Shown here in pieces: positions 42,600 through 51,085 of a DNA stretch of 64,000 nucleotides. Source of the stretch: Chloroflexota bacterium (GTDB lineage: Bacteria > Chloroflexota > Anaerolineae > UBA1429). Each line of letters opens with the position of its first letter. Within the stretch, counting starts at the first letter, position 1. Position numbers and translations under genes: made by a program. The stretch spans positions 124,001 through 188,000 of the forward strand of contig JAIOAW010000001.1 of assembly GCA_019873625.1 (NCBI GenBank), written 5' to 3'. Under the pieces are notes generated by a model, which saw nothing but the letters and a program-made list of their open reading frames with translations, did not search any database and had not been told where the DNA came from.

Positions 42600-43979
42600 T
42601 TATACCAAACCGGGCAGGTAAGCCTTATTCGCCTCGAGCATCTCTCGGAACATCGCCCACGCACGGTCTATGGGCAAATGCGTGAGCGGATCGCTGAAGA
42701 CGGCCTGGAAGGCCAAATCCACATTGCGCGTCAGGGCGGCCTCGACGATCATCTCCTGATTGCGCACGTGAGGCTCGACCAGGTTGAGCACGCCCGGCGG
42801 CAGCGCACCCGCCACGATGGGCCGCACGCTATCCTGAGCAAAGTAGGCGTTCGTCTCTACCACGGCCCCCAGCGGTAAATTGGCAATCTGCCCCTCGTTG
42901 GGCAAATTGCAGTTCGTCATCATATCGCCCAAGCCCAAAAGGGCGCACATCTGCTGGACGCCTTCCTCCCCCGAAGGCTTCAATGCGAAGGGGCGTTCGC
43001 CCGCCATAAGGGCGCGTGTTTGCTCCGGTGCTTCGGCCCACCGGGCATAGCGGTAAGACATAGGGGTGAGCGAAAACCCATAGCGGTACACCGTCTCCTC
43101 ATCCACCGTAAACCCCGGCACGAACTCGGCGATATGCCGGTCCCCCGCCGCGGGCAAAAGCCCGTAGCGTTCGAACAGGCTGAATTTCACCTGATGCGCG
43201 CAGGTGAAATAGTTCCCCCAGGAAAGCACCTCTTCGCGGGTGTAGGGGCGCATAACCCCTTCCTGGGCGATGTGGTGCCGCACCAGGGCGAGCAAATCCC
43301 TCCCGCGATAGGTGGCGCGGTCAATCCACGTGAAATGGTTGATGCCGAGCACGTTGACTTCGATTTCCTGGCGACGAGGCCGGGGAATGCCCCAATACTG
43401 CGCGGCCAAATCGGCCAGCAGTTCTTGCGCGCCGAACACCTCATGGCAGCAGCCAAAGACCTTTAGGCCGGGGCAAGCCTTGGTCAGCGTGCGAGTGCAG
43501 ATGGTCATCGGGTTGGTGTAGTTGATGATCCAAGCCCCTGGGCAGAATGCCTCGATGTTGTGGGCAAACCCCTCATAGATGAGCGCCGCGCGCAGGCCGC
43601 GCATCAGGCCGGGCGCGCCGATGGTATCTCCCACCGGGTAAAGCAGCCCATAGCGCGCGGGGATGGCCAAATCTTGCTCCATAGCCTCCAGCGGCCCCGG
43701 CTGGATGGAGCACACGACGAAATCGGCGCCGCGCAGGGCCTCTTCGAGGGTGGGCACAGCGCGGTAGCGCCAATCGGCCACCACGCCGGGCTGCCGCTGA
43801 ATCCAATTCCCCAAGGCCTCGTTCAGCCGAGCGGCCTCCAGATTGATGTCATACAGGTACACCTCGCCCCCTAAGGAGGGGCACAGGGCCAAATCTTGCA
43901 TAAGCATCCGCGCCCAACCCCGGCTGCCACCCCCCAAATAGGCGATCTTGAGCCGGATGGGCGCCTCGTTCCCGACCAT
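42600..43979 (-). CDS. Alpha-galacturonidase (GH4, CHEV motif)
   Basis: A 459-residue family 4 glycosidase using NAD+, Mn2+ and a redox elimination mechanism. The Rossmann loop YLGGGSRGW is at residues 14-22, NYTNPMT is the metal-side block and C178-H179-E180-V181 is the CHEV motif described for alpha-galacturonidases (Bacillus LplD, Thermotoga), as opposed to CHSV or CHNV of other GH4 enzymes. It would release galacturonate from pectin or rhamnogalacturonan oligomers in the cytoplasm. The start is ATG 43979 after GGGAGGTG. It is monocistronic by layout but close to uronate-type genes. Confidence 0.9.
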   Translation of the reverse strand: MVGNEAPIRLKIAYLGGGSRGWARMLMQDLALCPSLGGEVYLYDINLEAARLNEALGNWIQRQPGVVADWRYRAVPTLEEALRGADFVVCSIQPGPLEAMEQDLAIPARYGLLYPVGDTIGAPGLMRGLRAALIYEGFAHNIEAFCPGAWIINYTNPMTICTRTLTKACPGLKVFGCCHEVFGAQELLADLAAQYWGIPRPRRQEIEVNVLGINHFTWIDRATYRGRDLLALVRHHIAQEGVMRPYTREEVLSWGNYFTCAHQVKFSLFERYGLLPAAGDRHIAEFVPGFTVDEETVYRYGFSLTPMSYRYARWAEAPEQTRALMAGERPFALKPSGEEGVQQMCALLGLGDMMTNCNLPNEGQIANLPLGAVVETNAYFAQDSVRPIVAGALPPGVLNLVEPHVRNQEMIVEAALTRNVDLAFQAVFSDPLTHLPIDRAWAMFREMLEANKAYLPGLV

Positions 43980-44009
43980 CTTCACCTCCCAGCAAGCGCA
44001 GTGAGGCCA

Positions 44010-44039
44010 AGTATAACCTTTCTTGCCGCGCAATGTCCA
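44010..44039 (-). promoter_or_regulatory. Promoter of the alpha-galacturonidase gene
   Basis: On the minus strand TGGACA, 18 bases, TATACT, about 25 bases before the start codon's ribosome site. Confidence 0.55.
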
Positions 44040-44079
44040 GCCTTCGAACGGGGCGGGCCTTGCAGTTGCATTTTCTCTG

Positions 44080-44085
44080 TATAAT
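44080..44085 (+). promoter_or_regulatory. -10 element of the zinc-ribbon RDD gene
   Basis: A perfect TATAAT 58 bases before the ATG. No convincing -35 is seen at 16-18 bases; TTGCAG lies 14 bases upstream. Confidence 0.45.
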
Positions 44086-44142
44086 GGGTTACACTGCGAG
44101 TATCGGCTGATCCCTGACCCGTATCACAAGGAGGATGATCGT

Positions 44143-45057
44143 ATGCGGTGCCCACGTTGTGGGGCAGAAAATGCCCCGAATTACCGATTTTGCCGCGAAT
44201 GCGGCGCGCCGCTCCCCCTCACGTGCCCGCAGTGCGGCCAAGAGGTGGAGCCTGGCGTCAAGTTTTGCCCTTATTGTGGCCAGCGCCTTGCCGCCGAGGC
44301 CCCGGCCCAACCGGCGGCATCCGCGCCTGTAACGCCGCCACCCCAGCCATCTGCCGCGCCCGTAACGCCGCCCCCGGCCTACGTACCCCCTAGCGCGCCG
44401 CCCGCACCTGGGCCGGCCTACCGCGCAACGCCGCCCCCTCCGCCGCCGGCGGGCGCGCCTTACAGCGCCGGACCTACCTACGGGCCTAGCGCCCCGTACA
44501 CACCGCCTTCGGCGCCCCCTCCTGTCTCCACCCCGCCGGCCTATACGCCGCCTTTTGTGCCGCCCCCGCCGGCCTACGGCGCGCCGGCTGCCCTTGGGCC
44601 TTCGGCCCCGGGCTATATGCCGCCTGGGGAGATGGCCCCACCGGCGTTTAACTACAAGGGCGTTTGGCCTCGCTTTTTCGCGGCGCTCATTGACGGCGTC
44701 ATCTTGAGCATCCCGACGTATTTACTGATGGGCGCCACGCTGATGCGCGCAGCGCGTACGGGGTACGTCAATCCGGGGAAGATCTATGGCCCGGCGTTCC
44801 TCGTCTCCATCATTGGCATCGCCTACTATATCGTGCTGGAGGCCTACGGCGGCACCTTGGGCAAGCGCATCTTGGGGATGCGCATTGTGGATGCCAACGG
44901 CAACAAGCCCGGCTTTGGCAAGTCTCTCGTGCGCAACCTATTGCGCATTGTGGATGGGCTGTTTGGCTACATCGTGGGGGCCATCATCGTCGCCTCTTCG
45001 CCCACCAAGCAGCGCTTGGGAGATAAGGTGGCGGGCACCTACGTGGTGGGGAAATAG
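44143..45057 (+). CDS. Double zinc-ribbon, proline-rich RDD-family membrane protein
   Basis: A 304-residue protein. Two zinc ribbons (CPRCGAENAPNYRFCRECG and CPQCGQEVEPGVKFCPYCG) open it, followed by a Pro/Ala/Tyr-rich disordered linker (about residues 60-170) and a C-terminal RDD membrane domain with three spans (WPRFFAALIDGVI, the RDD hallmark; GTLGKRILGMRIVDANG). The order ribbon-linker-RDD is common in Chloroflexi and Actinobacteria, but its role is unknown; RDD domains may move ions or small molecules. AAGGAGG precedes the ATG 44143. Confidence 0.9.
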   Translation: MRCPRCGAENAPNYRFCRECGAPLPLTCPQCGQEVEPGVKFCPYCGQRLAAEAPAQPAASAPVTPPPQPSAAPVTPPPAYVPPSAPPAPGPAYRATPPPPPPAGAPYSAGPTYGPSAPYTPPSAPPPVSTPPAYTPPFVPPPPAYGAPAALGPSAPGYMPPGEMAPPAFNYKGVWPRFFAALIDGVILSIPTYLLMGATLMRAARTGYVNPGKIYGPAFLVSIIGIAYYIVLEAYGGTLGKRILGMRIVDANGNKPGFGKSLVRNLLRIVDGLFGYIVGAIIVASSPTKQRLGDKVAGTYVVGK

Positions 45058-45067
45058 GGTTTACGAG

Positions 45068-45101
45068 AACCTCCCGCGCGTTCGGGAGCGCGCGGGAGGT
45101 T
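45068..45101. repeat. Inverted repeat after the RDD gene (variant of the palindromic family)
   Basis: AACCTCCCGCGCG (45068-45080) and CGCGCGGGAGGTT (45089-45101), a perfect 13-bp stem with an eight-base loop. It shares the AACCTCCCGC/GCGGGAGGTT ends of the other palindromes and may act as a two-way terminator between the convergent RDD and Gfo/Idh genes. Confidence 0.7.
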
Positions 45102-45119
45102 TCACGCGGCGAACCAGTC

Positions 45120-45152
45120 AACCTCCCGCAGGTTTTGAACCTGCGGGAGGTT
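45120..45152. repeat. Palindromic repeat, copy 3
   Basis: AACCTCCCGCAGGTT (45120-45134) and AACCTGCGGGAGGTT (45138-45152) with a three-base loop: the arms are identical to copy 2 at 32036-32068. It ends 7 bases before the Gfo/Idh stop. Confidence 0.85.
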
Positions 45153-45159
45153 GAGGTCT

Positions 45160-46287
45160 TTACTCCGTGGGGAGTTCCGCAAGCGCCTCAAGAGGCAAGG
45201 TCTCGAAGGTGGTCACGAGTTCCTGCGTTTGCCCCGTGGCCGCCGCCTGGTAGCCCTTGTCAATGATTTCGATAACGTGGCGGGCGTGCTCGGCGGTGAC
45301 GATGGTGGGTTTATCCTCGCGGATCCAATCCACGAGTTGCATCATATCTTCGAACACGTGGCGCTCTTGCATCGTGGCGTGCGGGCCTACCTGGTGTGGC
45401 TCAAAGTTAGAGGGCTTGGTGAGGTCCATTTCTCCAAACTTGAACCCCTCGATAGCCCCCTCGGTGCCATAGATGTTGGGCTGGAACCCCACCGTGGGGT
45501 GCCCCGTCACCGCGCCGTACACGTAGGCATAGAAGGCATCTCCAAAATCGAGCACGAGGAAGGTGTTATCGTCCATATCGCAGGTGAACTTTTCGCCCCG
45601 GAACTCGCGCTCCTTGATGAGGAGGCCCGAAAAGCCCGTGACGCGCTTGGCCGGCCCCACGATGCCCGTGAGGATGTGCAGGCAGTAGACCGTTACGTCA
45701 TACTGCGGGCCGCCGCCCGGCTTGCGGAAGTACCAAATGGGGGCGATGTTGCTCAAGACGTCGCTCCCTTGGCGCACCGGCTCGTTCAGATGATAGTTCC
45801 CCACGCCGGCCGCCCCGGTGAGCGCCCAGGCGAGAAGGCCCAGTTTGCCCTCCAAGATGAGCCGACGCGCCCTCTGGTTGGCCGGGTAGAGCATCATCCC
45901 AGGGGAGGCCACGAGTTTGACCCCTTTGGCCTTGGCCTTGGCGATAACCTCATCCGCCTCGGCCAGGGTGATGGTCATCGTCTTGTTAAAGTGGATGTGC
46001 TTCCCCGCTTCGATGGCCATCAGGGCCTGCTCATAGTGCAGCCCAATGGGCGAGCAGAGCGTAACGGCATCCACATTCGGGTCAGCCAAAAGGTCCTCAT
46101 AGGAGAGGTACCAGGCCTTGACGCCGTACTTTTTGGCGGCCGCCTCGGCGCGGCCGGGGACGGGGTCGCACACGGCGGCGAGATAGACGCGATCCTGCAC
46201 ATCGGGCAGGCTCAGGTGCTCGAGCGCCGCGCGGATGCCGATAGACCCCGCACCGACCACTCCCATTCCCACAGCACTATTTTTCAT
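45160..46287 (-). CDS. Gfo/Idh/MocA family oxidoreductase with N-K-T motif
   Basis: A 375-residue dehydrogenase, last gene of a five-gene operon. The Rossmann loop VGAGSIG is intact, but the family E-K-P motif reads N101-K102-T103 (HFNKTMT): the catalytic lysine is kept and its neighbours differ. The C-terminal domain starts GGGPQYDVTVY, with Tyr at the usual His position. The 49268-50392 protein has the same replacements and is its paralogue. It is likely a cytoplasmic NAD(P)-dependent enzyme on a sugar, sugar acid or cyclitol; the substrate is unknown. Confidence 0.9.
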   Translation of the reverse strand: MKNSAVGMGVVGAGSIGIRAALEHLSLPDVQDRVYLAAVCDPVPGRAEAAAKKYGVKAWYLSYEDLLADPNVDAVTLCSPIGLHYEQALMAIEAGKHIHFNKTMTITLAEADEVIAKAKAKGVKLVASPGMMLYPANQRARRLILEGKLGLLAWALTGAAGVGNYHLNEPVRQGSDVLSNIAPIWYFRKPGGGPQYDVTVYCLHILTGIVGPAKRVTGFSGLLIKEREFRGEKFTCDMDDNTFLVLDFGDAFYAYVYGAVTGHPTVGFQPNIYGTEGAIEGFKFGEMDLTKPSNFEPHQVGPHATMQERHVFEDMMQLVDWIREDKPTIVTAEHARHVIEIIDKGYQAAATGQTQELVTTFETLPLEALAELPTE

Positions 46288-46343
46288 ATCGAACCCTCCT
46301 TCGAACGTAAGAGGGGCACGCCCAAAGGCGTGCCCCGGCGAAC

Positions 46344-47120
46344 CTATTTCCCCTCAAGGCGCCAGCGGTCAAGGACGTTGCGGATGCGCGCGATTTGTAG
46401 ACCCAACTCGGCATAACTATCGCTCACCAGTTCGGCGCTATAGTAGCCTTGGAACCCCGCATCGCGCAACATCGCCAGTTTGGCGGGCAGTTCGGCCTCG
46501 GGCGTGGAAGGTGTTACATGGGCGTGCATCACCCACGGGGCCACCATCTCATCGCCTTGGGCGGCGTTCTCGCCGCGCCACCGGCCGATGTGCAGGAGCA
46601 CACCAAAGGCGGGGCTATCCACCGCCTGGCACAGTTTGACCATATTCTCCGGCACATCCTCCGGCCCCCAGTGGTTCTCAGGGCCGATCTTGTAGCCGTT
46701 ATCGTAGGCGCGCTGAGCATACTTGCGGAACATCTCGGCGATATAGTCGAACTGCTCGTTCGTCCACTCCATATTCTCCCGCGCGCCGCCCGCGTCAATG
46801 CGGATAGTCTTGGCCCCGAGGTACTCGCCCGCTTCGATGTGCGCCCAGGCGCTCTCGTTCATCTTGGCGCGCAGGTCGGGGTCATCCTCCCACACGTGGC
46901 AGCGGTCGCAGGCCAGGTCCGCCAAGACGAGTTCGCGTTCGCAGAGGGCAGCTTTCACCTTAGCCAGATAGTCCTTATCCAGGCTGGTGAGCATAAAGTT
47001 CCAGATATCCGCCGCCTCTAGGCCGAAACGGTATTTTACCGTCTCTAGGTAGCCGAAAACGTCCACGGTGCCCGCCTGCATCATCCGCACGAAAGCAAAG
47101 GAAATGATCGAGACTTTCAT
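46344..47120 (-). CDS. Sugar phosphate isomerase/epimerase (TIM barrel)
   Basis: A 258-residue xylose-isomerase-like barrel. Segments carrying likely metal ligands are GPENHWG (Glu), AVDSPAFGVLLHIGR, MHAHV and YSAELV (Glu). The fold is used by epimerases, isomerases and by the C-glycoside and 3-keto-sugar cleaving enzymes found beside Gfo/Idh proteins. It lies between two Gfo/Idh genes on the same strand (56 and 16 bases away), so it should act on the product of one of them. The exact reaction is unknown. Confidence 0.82.
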   Translation of the reverse strand: MKVSIISFAFVRMMQAGTVDVFGYLETVKYRFGLEAADIWNFMLTSLDKDYLAKVKAALCERELVLADLACDRCHVWEDDPDLRAKMNESAWAHIEAGEYLGAKTIRIDAGGARENMEWTNEQFDYIAEMFRKYAQRAYDNGYKIGPENHWGPEDVPENMVKLCQAVDSPAFGVLLHIGRWRGENAAQGDEMVAPWVMHAHVTPSTPEAELPAKLAMLRDAGFQGYYSAELVSDSYAELGLQIARIRNVLDRWRLEGK

Positions 47121-47136
47121 CCTGCATTCTCCTTGT

Positions 47137-48252
47137 TTAGGCCGGCCGGTAGGTGGCTGGGTCAGCCGCTTCGATCTCGGCAGCGGTTACCTCGCGCCCT
47201 AGGTGCTGGGAGAGATAGACCCCTTCGGTGATGAAGGCCGTCTTGAGGGCGATGCCCGCCGTATCGAGGAGCGGCACGTACCCCAACTGGGCGCCCATCC
47301 AGTGCTTTTGCGAAGAGGTGTACCACACCGTCTCGGGGAAGCACTGCTGCCAGCGCCAATCGGCCTGCTTAACGTCAAAGGTCGCGTCCATCTCCATATC
47401 GGAGAAGGTGGTAAAGTAGGTGAGCGGCGCCGGCGAGATGCGGATGCCGGCCTTATCGCCATAGATGTAATCCGCATCGGGGTCCTCGGAGTGGATGGCC
47501 CAGGCCTCCTCCAACCAGAGGCTGACGCCGCCCGCCAGGCGCGCGAACCCCATGCCGAGTTCCTCGACGTTATATTTGCCGCTCTCGCGCCGATCGGGGT
47601 ACATATTGCCCCAGAGTTTCTGATAGGTGCTGCCCGAAACGCTGATGAGATCGGGGTTCCCCAGGAGGTACACCATCCGCGCGATGTGGTAGACGGCCAT
47701 ATCGAGCATCGCGCCGCCGCCGGAGGTGGAGGTGTTTACAAAGGCGGCCGAGCCGTAACCATCCACCCACGGCCGCCCGCGCCGGCGATAGTGGATCGTC
47801 TTGGCGAAATAAATCTCGCCCAACTGGCCGTCATCAATGAGCCGCTTGGCGGCGCGCGCCTCCGCCGCATAGAGCGTGCCCAGTTGGATGTGCAGCATCC
47901 GCCCCAACTGCTTGGCCGTGTCGTACATCAACTTGGCCTCTTTGTACGTCCAAGACATTGGCTTTTCGCAGTAGACGTTTTTCCCCGCCTTGAGCGCATC
48001 CACCGTAACCTGGCAATGGAAGCGGTTGTGCAGGCACACATCCACCGAGGTGATGTCATCGCGCTTGAGCAGTTCGTGGTAGTCGGTGTACACGTCTTTG
48101 ATGCCGAATTTCTGCGCCACGGCCCGCGCCACATCCTCGCGGACGTCGCACACCGCCACCATCTCGGCCTCGGGAATCTGCGCATAGTTCTCAATATGGC
48201 GCGTCCCGATTTGGCCCGTTCCGATAATCCCAATTTTCACCCGATTTGCCAT
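47137..48252 (-). CDS. Gfo/Idh/MocA family oxidoreductase
   Basis: A 371-residue dehydrogenase with the standard features: IGIIGTGQIGTRH Rossmann loop, C-E-K-P in the YCEKPMS block and GGGAMLDMAVY opening the C-terminal domain. It therefore differs from the two N-K-T paralogues in the same operon. The start is ATG 48252 after AGGAGAGAAC; the frame upstream to 48360 overlaps nothing coding. The C-terminal third is longer than in minimal members and may shape the substrate site. Substrate unknown. Confidence 0.9.
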   Translation of the reverse strand: MANRVKIGIIGTGQIGTRHIENYAQIPEAEMVAVCDVREDVARAVAQKFGIKDVYTDYHELLKRDDITSVDVCLHNRFHCQVTVDALKAGKNVYCEKPMSWTYKEAKLMYDTAKQLGRMLHIQLGTLYAAEARAAKRLIDDGQLGEIYFAKTIHYRRRGRPWVDGYGSAAFVNTSTSGGGAMLDMAVYHIARMVYLLGNPDLISVSGSTYQKLWGNMYPDRRESGKYNVEELGMGFARLAGGVSLWLEEAWAIHSEDPDADYIYGDKAGIRISPAPLTYFTTFSDMEMDATFDVKQADWRWQQCFPETVWYTSSQKHWMGAQLGYVPLLDTAGIALKTAFITEGVYLSQHLGREVTAAEIEAADPATYRPA

Positions 48253-48338
48253 CTTGTTCTCTCCTATGAGAAGATGATATGGGCTTACAGCCCTAGAAAA
48301 CCCCTGTTCCCTCGCGAGGGGCGCGATATATCGCGCCC

Positions 48339-49241
48339 CTATTTGAGGTAATCTCGCCAACTATGTTTGGGCGTCCAGCCCACCACCTCTTGGGCGTGCT
48401 CCACCGAGAAGAAAGCGCGGTGCCCCGTCATCTTTTGCGAGACGGGCAAGAGGTCCGGCCGGAATTTTTCGATGACCTCCAAACTCGGCTCAAGGAGCGT
48501 GCTATCCAGCCCGTTGGCCACGAATACATCGTGCGGCGGGAGTTGCTCGGCCTTTTCCATCAGCATCAACTGGAGTTCGGCGAGGTCCTCGCTCGCCACA
48601 TAGCCCCACATCCAGTCCGACCAGCCCGTGCAGGGCGCCGCAGTCTCGGCCATACGCTGGAGCCGCTCGGGCGGGCAAATGCCGGCCGGGCGCGTCATAT
48701 AGGTGCGCAGGCCGTAGGCGCGGGTGAACCACGCGAGCATCTCCTCGCCCACCAACTTGGAATAGGAGTACGAGTCCTCCACATCCGAGGGGTGCTTCTC
48801 ATCGAGCGGCAAATACTTGATGGGGAAGGGTCTGCCGGAGGTGCGGAACCCGTGACCGAAGGCGCAGTTCGACCCCGTCATCACGACGATCTTGACCCCT
48901 GCCTCCACCGCCGCCTTGAGGAGATAGTACGTGCCCATAATGTTCGTCATCATCGTCGCGTCAAAGGGGCGTGGCGGCAGGCCCATCGCGGCGCGCCGCT
49001 CGTTATAGCCCGGCACATCGCTGGGCGAGGGCACGGCGCCGAGATGCTGGATGGCATCCACCCCCTGCACCGCACGGAGGCAATCCTCATAGTTCGTGAG
49101 GTCGCCCTGAACCCACGGCAAGTCGGCACGATCCTCCGGCGGTTGAGACCGCGCAAAGAGCACGATATCGTGCCGGCCGCGCAAGGCCTTGACCATAAAC
49201 TCCGCAAACCGACCGCTGGCACCCGTTACAAGGACCTTCAT
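48339..49241 (-). CDS. NAD-dependent epimerase/dehydratase family protein (uronate-dehydrogenase-like SDR)
   Basis: A 300-residue extended SDR. The Rossmann motif is TGASGRFAEF (residues 7-16), slightly off the usual GxxGxxG, and the catalytic pair is Tyr158 and Lys162 with Ser124 before them. The general layout (MTGSNCAFGHG, DSYSYSKLVGEE) is similar to uronate dehydrogenases and nucleotide-sugar epimerases. Because an alpha-galacturonidase gene and Gfo/Idh genes are near, oxidation of a uronate or related lactone is a fair guess, not proven. The operon neighbours are both Gfo/Idh genes. Confidence 0.82.
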   Translation of the reverse strand: MKVLVTGASGRFAEFMVKALRGRHDIVLFARSQPPEDRADLPWVQGDLTNYEDCLRAVQGVDAIQHLGAVPSPSDVPGYNERRAAMGLPPRPFDATMMTNIMGTYYLLKAAVEAGVKIVVMTGSNCAFGHGFRTSGRPFPIKYLPLDEKHPSDVEDSYSYSKLVGEEMLAWFTRAYGLRTYMTRPAGICPPERLQRMAETAAPCTGWSDWMWGYVASEDLAELQLMLMEKAEQLPPHDVFVANGLDSTLLEPSLEVIEKFRPDLLPVSQKMTGHRAFFSVEHAQEVVGWTPKHSWRDYLK

Positions 49242-49267
49242 TTTCCCTTTCCTCCCTTTTTTCGAAC

Positions 49268-50392
49268 CTAGAACGTCGTCGTGATCTCTTGGACTTGGCC
49301 CGTTTGGGCCGAGCGATACCCCGCCTCAAAAATCTCGATGACGTGCCGCGCATGTTCCGCCGAGACGACCGGCTCCTTGTCATTCAGCACGCAATCCACC
49401 AAGTGCATAATATCCGAAAAGACGTGGCTCTCCGGCAAATTCACGTGCACCCCCGTAACATAGGGCAGGTTGCCGAAGGCGCTCGCCGGCGCCTCCAGTA
49501 CGGCCTGCCGCACGCCAAAGAGCGCCGGGTCGCCGTACACTTTGATGCCCTCGCGCCCCAGGTCCATACTCCCCGAGGAACCGGAGAACTGGAGTTCGGG
49601 CCGCCGCGGGCCAGAGGCAAACGTCCCATACACGTGGGCGAACACGCCCTTATCGAATTCGATGAGGAGGTGCGTGTTATCGTCCATATCCACCACGACG
49701 CGCTGATCTTTGAAGCGCCGCTCCGGCAGGCCGATGCCGGACATACCCATCACCCGCTTGGCCGGGCCGAGGATGCCCGTGAGCGTGTGCATCGAATAGA
49801 CGACCATATCGTACATTGGGCCGCCGCCGGCGCGCTTCTGATAGTACCACAGGGGGTTCACGTTTGAGATGATATCCTCGCCTTCGCGGAAACTCTCATA
49901 CTCGTGGCCGATCCACGAGCGGCCTGTGATGGCGCAGTACAGTTGCCCGATGACGCCCTCTTGGAGAAGGCGCTTGGCCTCTTGGTGTATGGCCCGCTGC
50001 ATTTGCCCCGGCGAGGCCACCAGTTTCACGCCTTTCGCCTTAGCCGCGGCGATCAGTTCGTCGGCCTCGGCCTTGGTGGTGGTCATCGTCTTGTTAAAAT
50101 GGACGTGCTTGCCCGCCTGGACGGCTTTCATCCCCTGCTCAAAATGAAAGCCGATGGGCGAGGCGATGACCACCACGTCCAGATCGGCCTTCTCGAGCAT
50201 CTCGTCATAATCCTCATACCACAGCGGGATGTGATACCGTTCCGCCGTGGCTTTGGCGCGGCCCTCCACGGGGTCCATCACCGCCCGGAACTCGATCCGA
50301 TCCCGCAGATCGGGCTGGGAGAGGTGAGGAATCAACCCCCGTTGAGAGACGCTCCCACAACCGGCCAACCCCACTTTGAGAATGCGAGACAT
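49268..50392 (-). CDS. Gfo/Idh/MocA family oxidoreductase with N-K-T motif
   Basis: A 374-residue dehydrogenase, first gene of the five-gene operon. It has a VGLAGCGSVSQRG nucleotide loop and, like its paralogue at 45160-46287, N100-K101-T102 (HFNKTMT) in place of E-K-P, and GGGPMYDMVVY at the start of the C-terminal domain. The two share long stretches such as the SP-I-G-x-H-x-E-Q block and the C-terminal SAEHARHVIEI/TAEHARHVIEI block. The substrate is unknown. AAGGAGGGAG lies before the ATG. A TTGACA sits about 90 bases upstream without a good -10. Confidence 0.9.
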   Translation of the reverse strand: MSRILKVGLAGCGSVSQRGLIPHLSQPDLRDRIEFRAVMDPVEGRAKATAERYHIPLWYEDYDEMLEKADLDVVVIASPIGFHFEQGMKAVQAGKHVHFNKTMTTTKAEADELIAAAKAKGVKLVASPGQMQRAIHQEAKRLLQEGVIGQLYCAITGRSWIGHEYESFREGEDIISNVNPLWYYQKRAGGGPMYDMVVYSMHTLTGILGPAKRVMGMSGIGLPERRFKDQRVVVDMDDNTHLLIEFDKGVFAHVYGTFASGPRRPELQFSGSSGSMDLGREGIKVYGDPALFGVRQAVLEAPASAFGNLPYVTGVHVNLPESHVFSDIMHLVDCVLNDKEPVVSAEHARHVIEIFEAGYRSAQTGQVQEITTTF

Positions 50393-50491
50393 ATCTCCCT
50401 CCTTACTCCGCCGGAGTTGCCCTTCCTAGGGGCGCACCGATACATCTTGCGACGTTCTTGAGGTGCTGTCAAGCAAAAAAACGGGGTAAGA

Positions 50492-50520
50492 TTGACACGC
50501 TCTCTCGCCGATGCTATACT
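50492..50520 (+). promoter_or_regulatory. Promoter of the HNH nuclease gene
   Basis: A perfect TTGACA at 50492-50497, 17 bases, TATACT at 50515-50520. Confidence 0.75.
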
Positions 50521-50553
50521 CATAAGCAAACCGTGTGGGCACAGGGGTCAACT

Positions 50554-51078
50554 ATGGATGCCGTTCTGGTGCTCAATGCCACCTACGAACCCCTCAGCGT
50601 CGTCAGCCTGCGGCGCGCCATCGTGCTCTTGCTCAAAGACAAGGCCGAAATCCTCGAGGCGGCGGATCGCTACATCCACGCGGCAAACGTCTCTTTGCCC
50701 ACGCCGCTCGTGATCCGCCTGGTGTACTATGTGCGCGTGCCTCGGCAGGTCAATATCCCGCTCACGCGGCGGGCGCTTCTCCTGCGCGATAATTACACCT
50801 GCCAGTATTGCGGCGCCACCCCGCCCAAATCCGAATTGACGATGGATCACGTCATCCCCAAAGTGCGCGGCGGCACCACCACGTGGGATAACGTCGTCTG
50901 CGCCTGCAAGGCGTGCAACTTGCGCAAGGGTTCGCGCACCCCCGAAGAGGCCCATATGTCCCTGCGTTCCCGCCCGAGCAAACCGCACTATTTGGCCATC
51001 GTCATCTTTGCCCATGCGCCGGCGCACGAGGTATGGAGCAAATACCTCTCGTACGCCGTGCCAGCGAACCCCGCTTAA
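50554..51078 (+). CDS. HNH endonuclease family protein
   Basis: A 174-residue protein with an N-terminal region (MDAVLVLNATYEPL) typical of a widespread bacterial HNH family and a C-terminal HNH domain: zinc cysteines Cys83/Cys86 and Cys118/Cys121, with Asp98-His99 and Asn113 as the active-site residues. HNH domains nick or cut DNA; this stand-alone family has no known target or partner and may work in repair or defence. AGGGG precedes the ATG 50554. It is monocistronic with its own strong promoter and faces the convergent glycosyltransferase gene. Confidence 0.9.
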   Translation: MDAVLVLNATYEPLSVVSLRRAIVLLLKDKAEILEAADRYIHAANVSLPTPLVIRLVYYVRVPRQVNIPLTRRALLLRDNYTCQYCGATPPKSELTMDHVIPKVRGGTTTWDNVVCACKACNLRKGSRTPEEAHMSLRSRPSKPHYLAIVIFAHAPAHEVWSKYLSYAVPANPA

Positions 51079-51085
51079 CTCTCGC

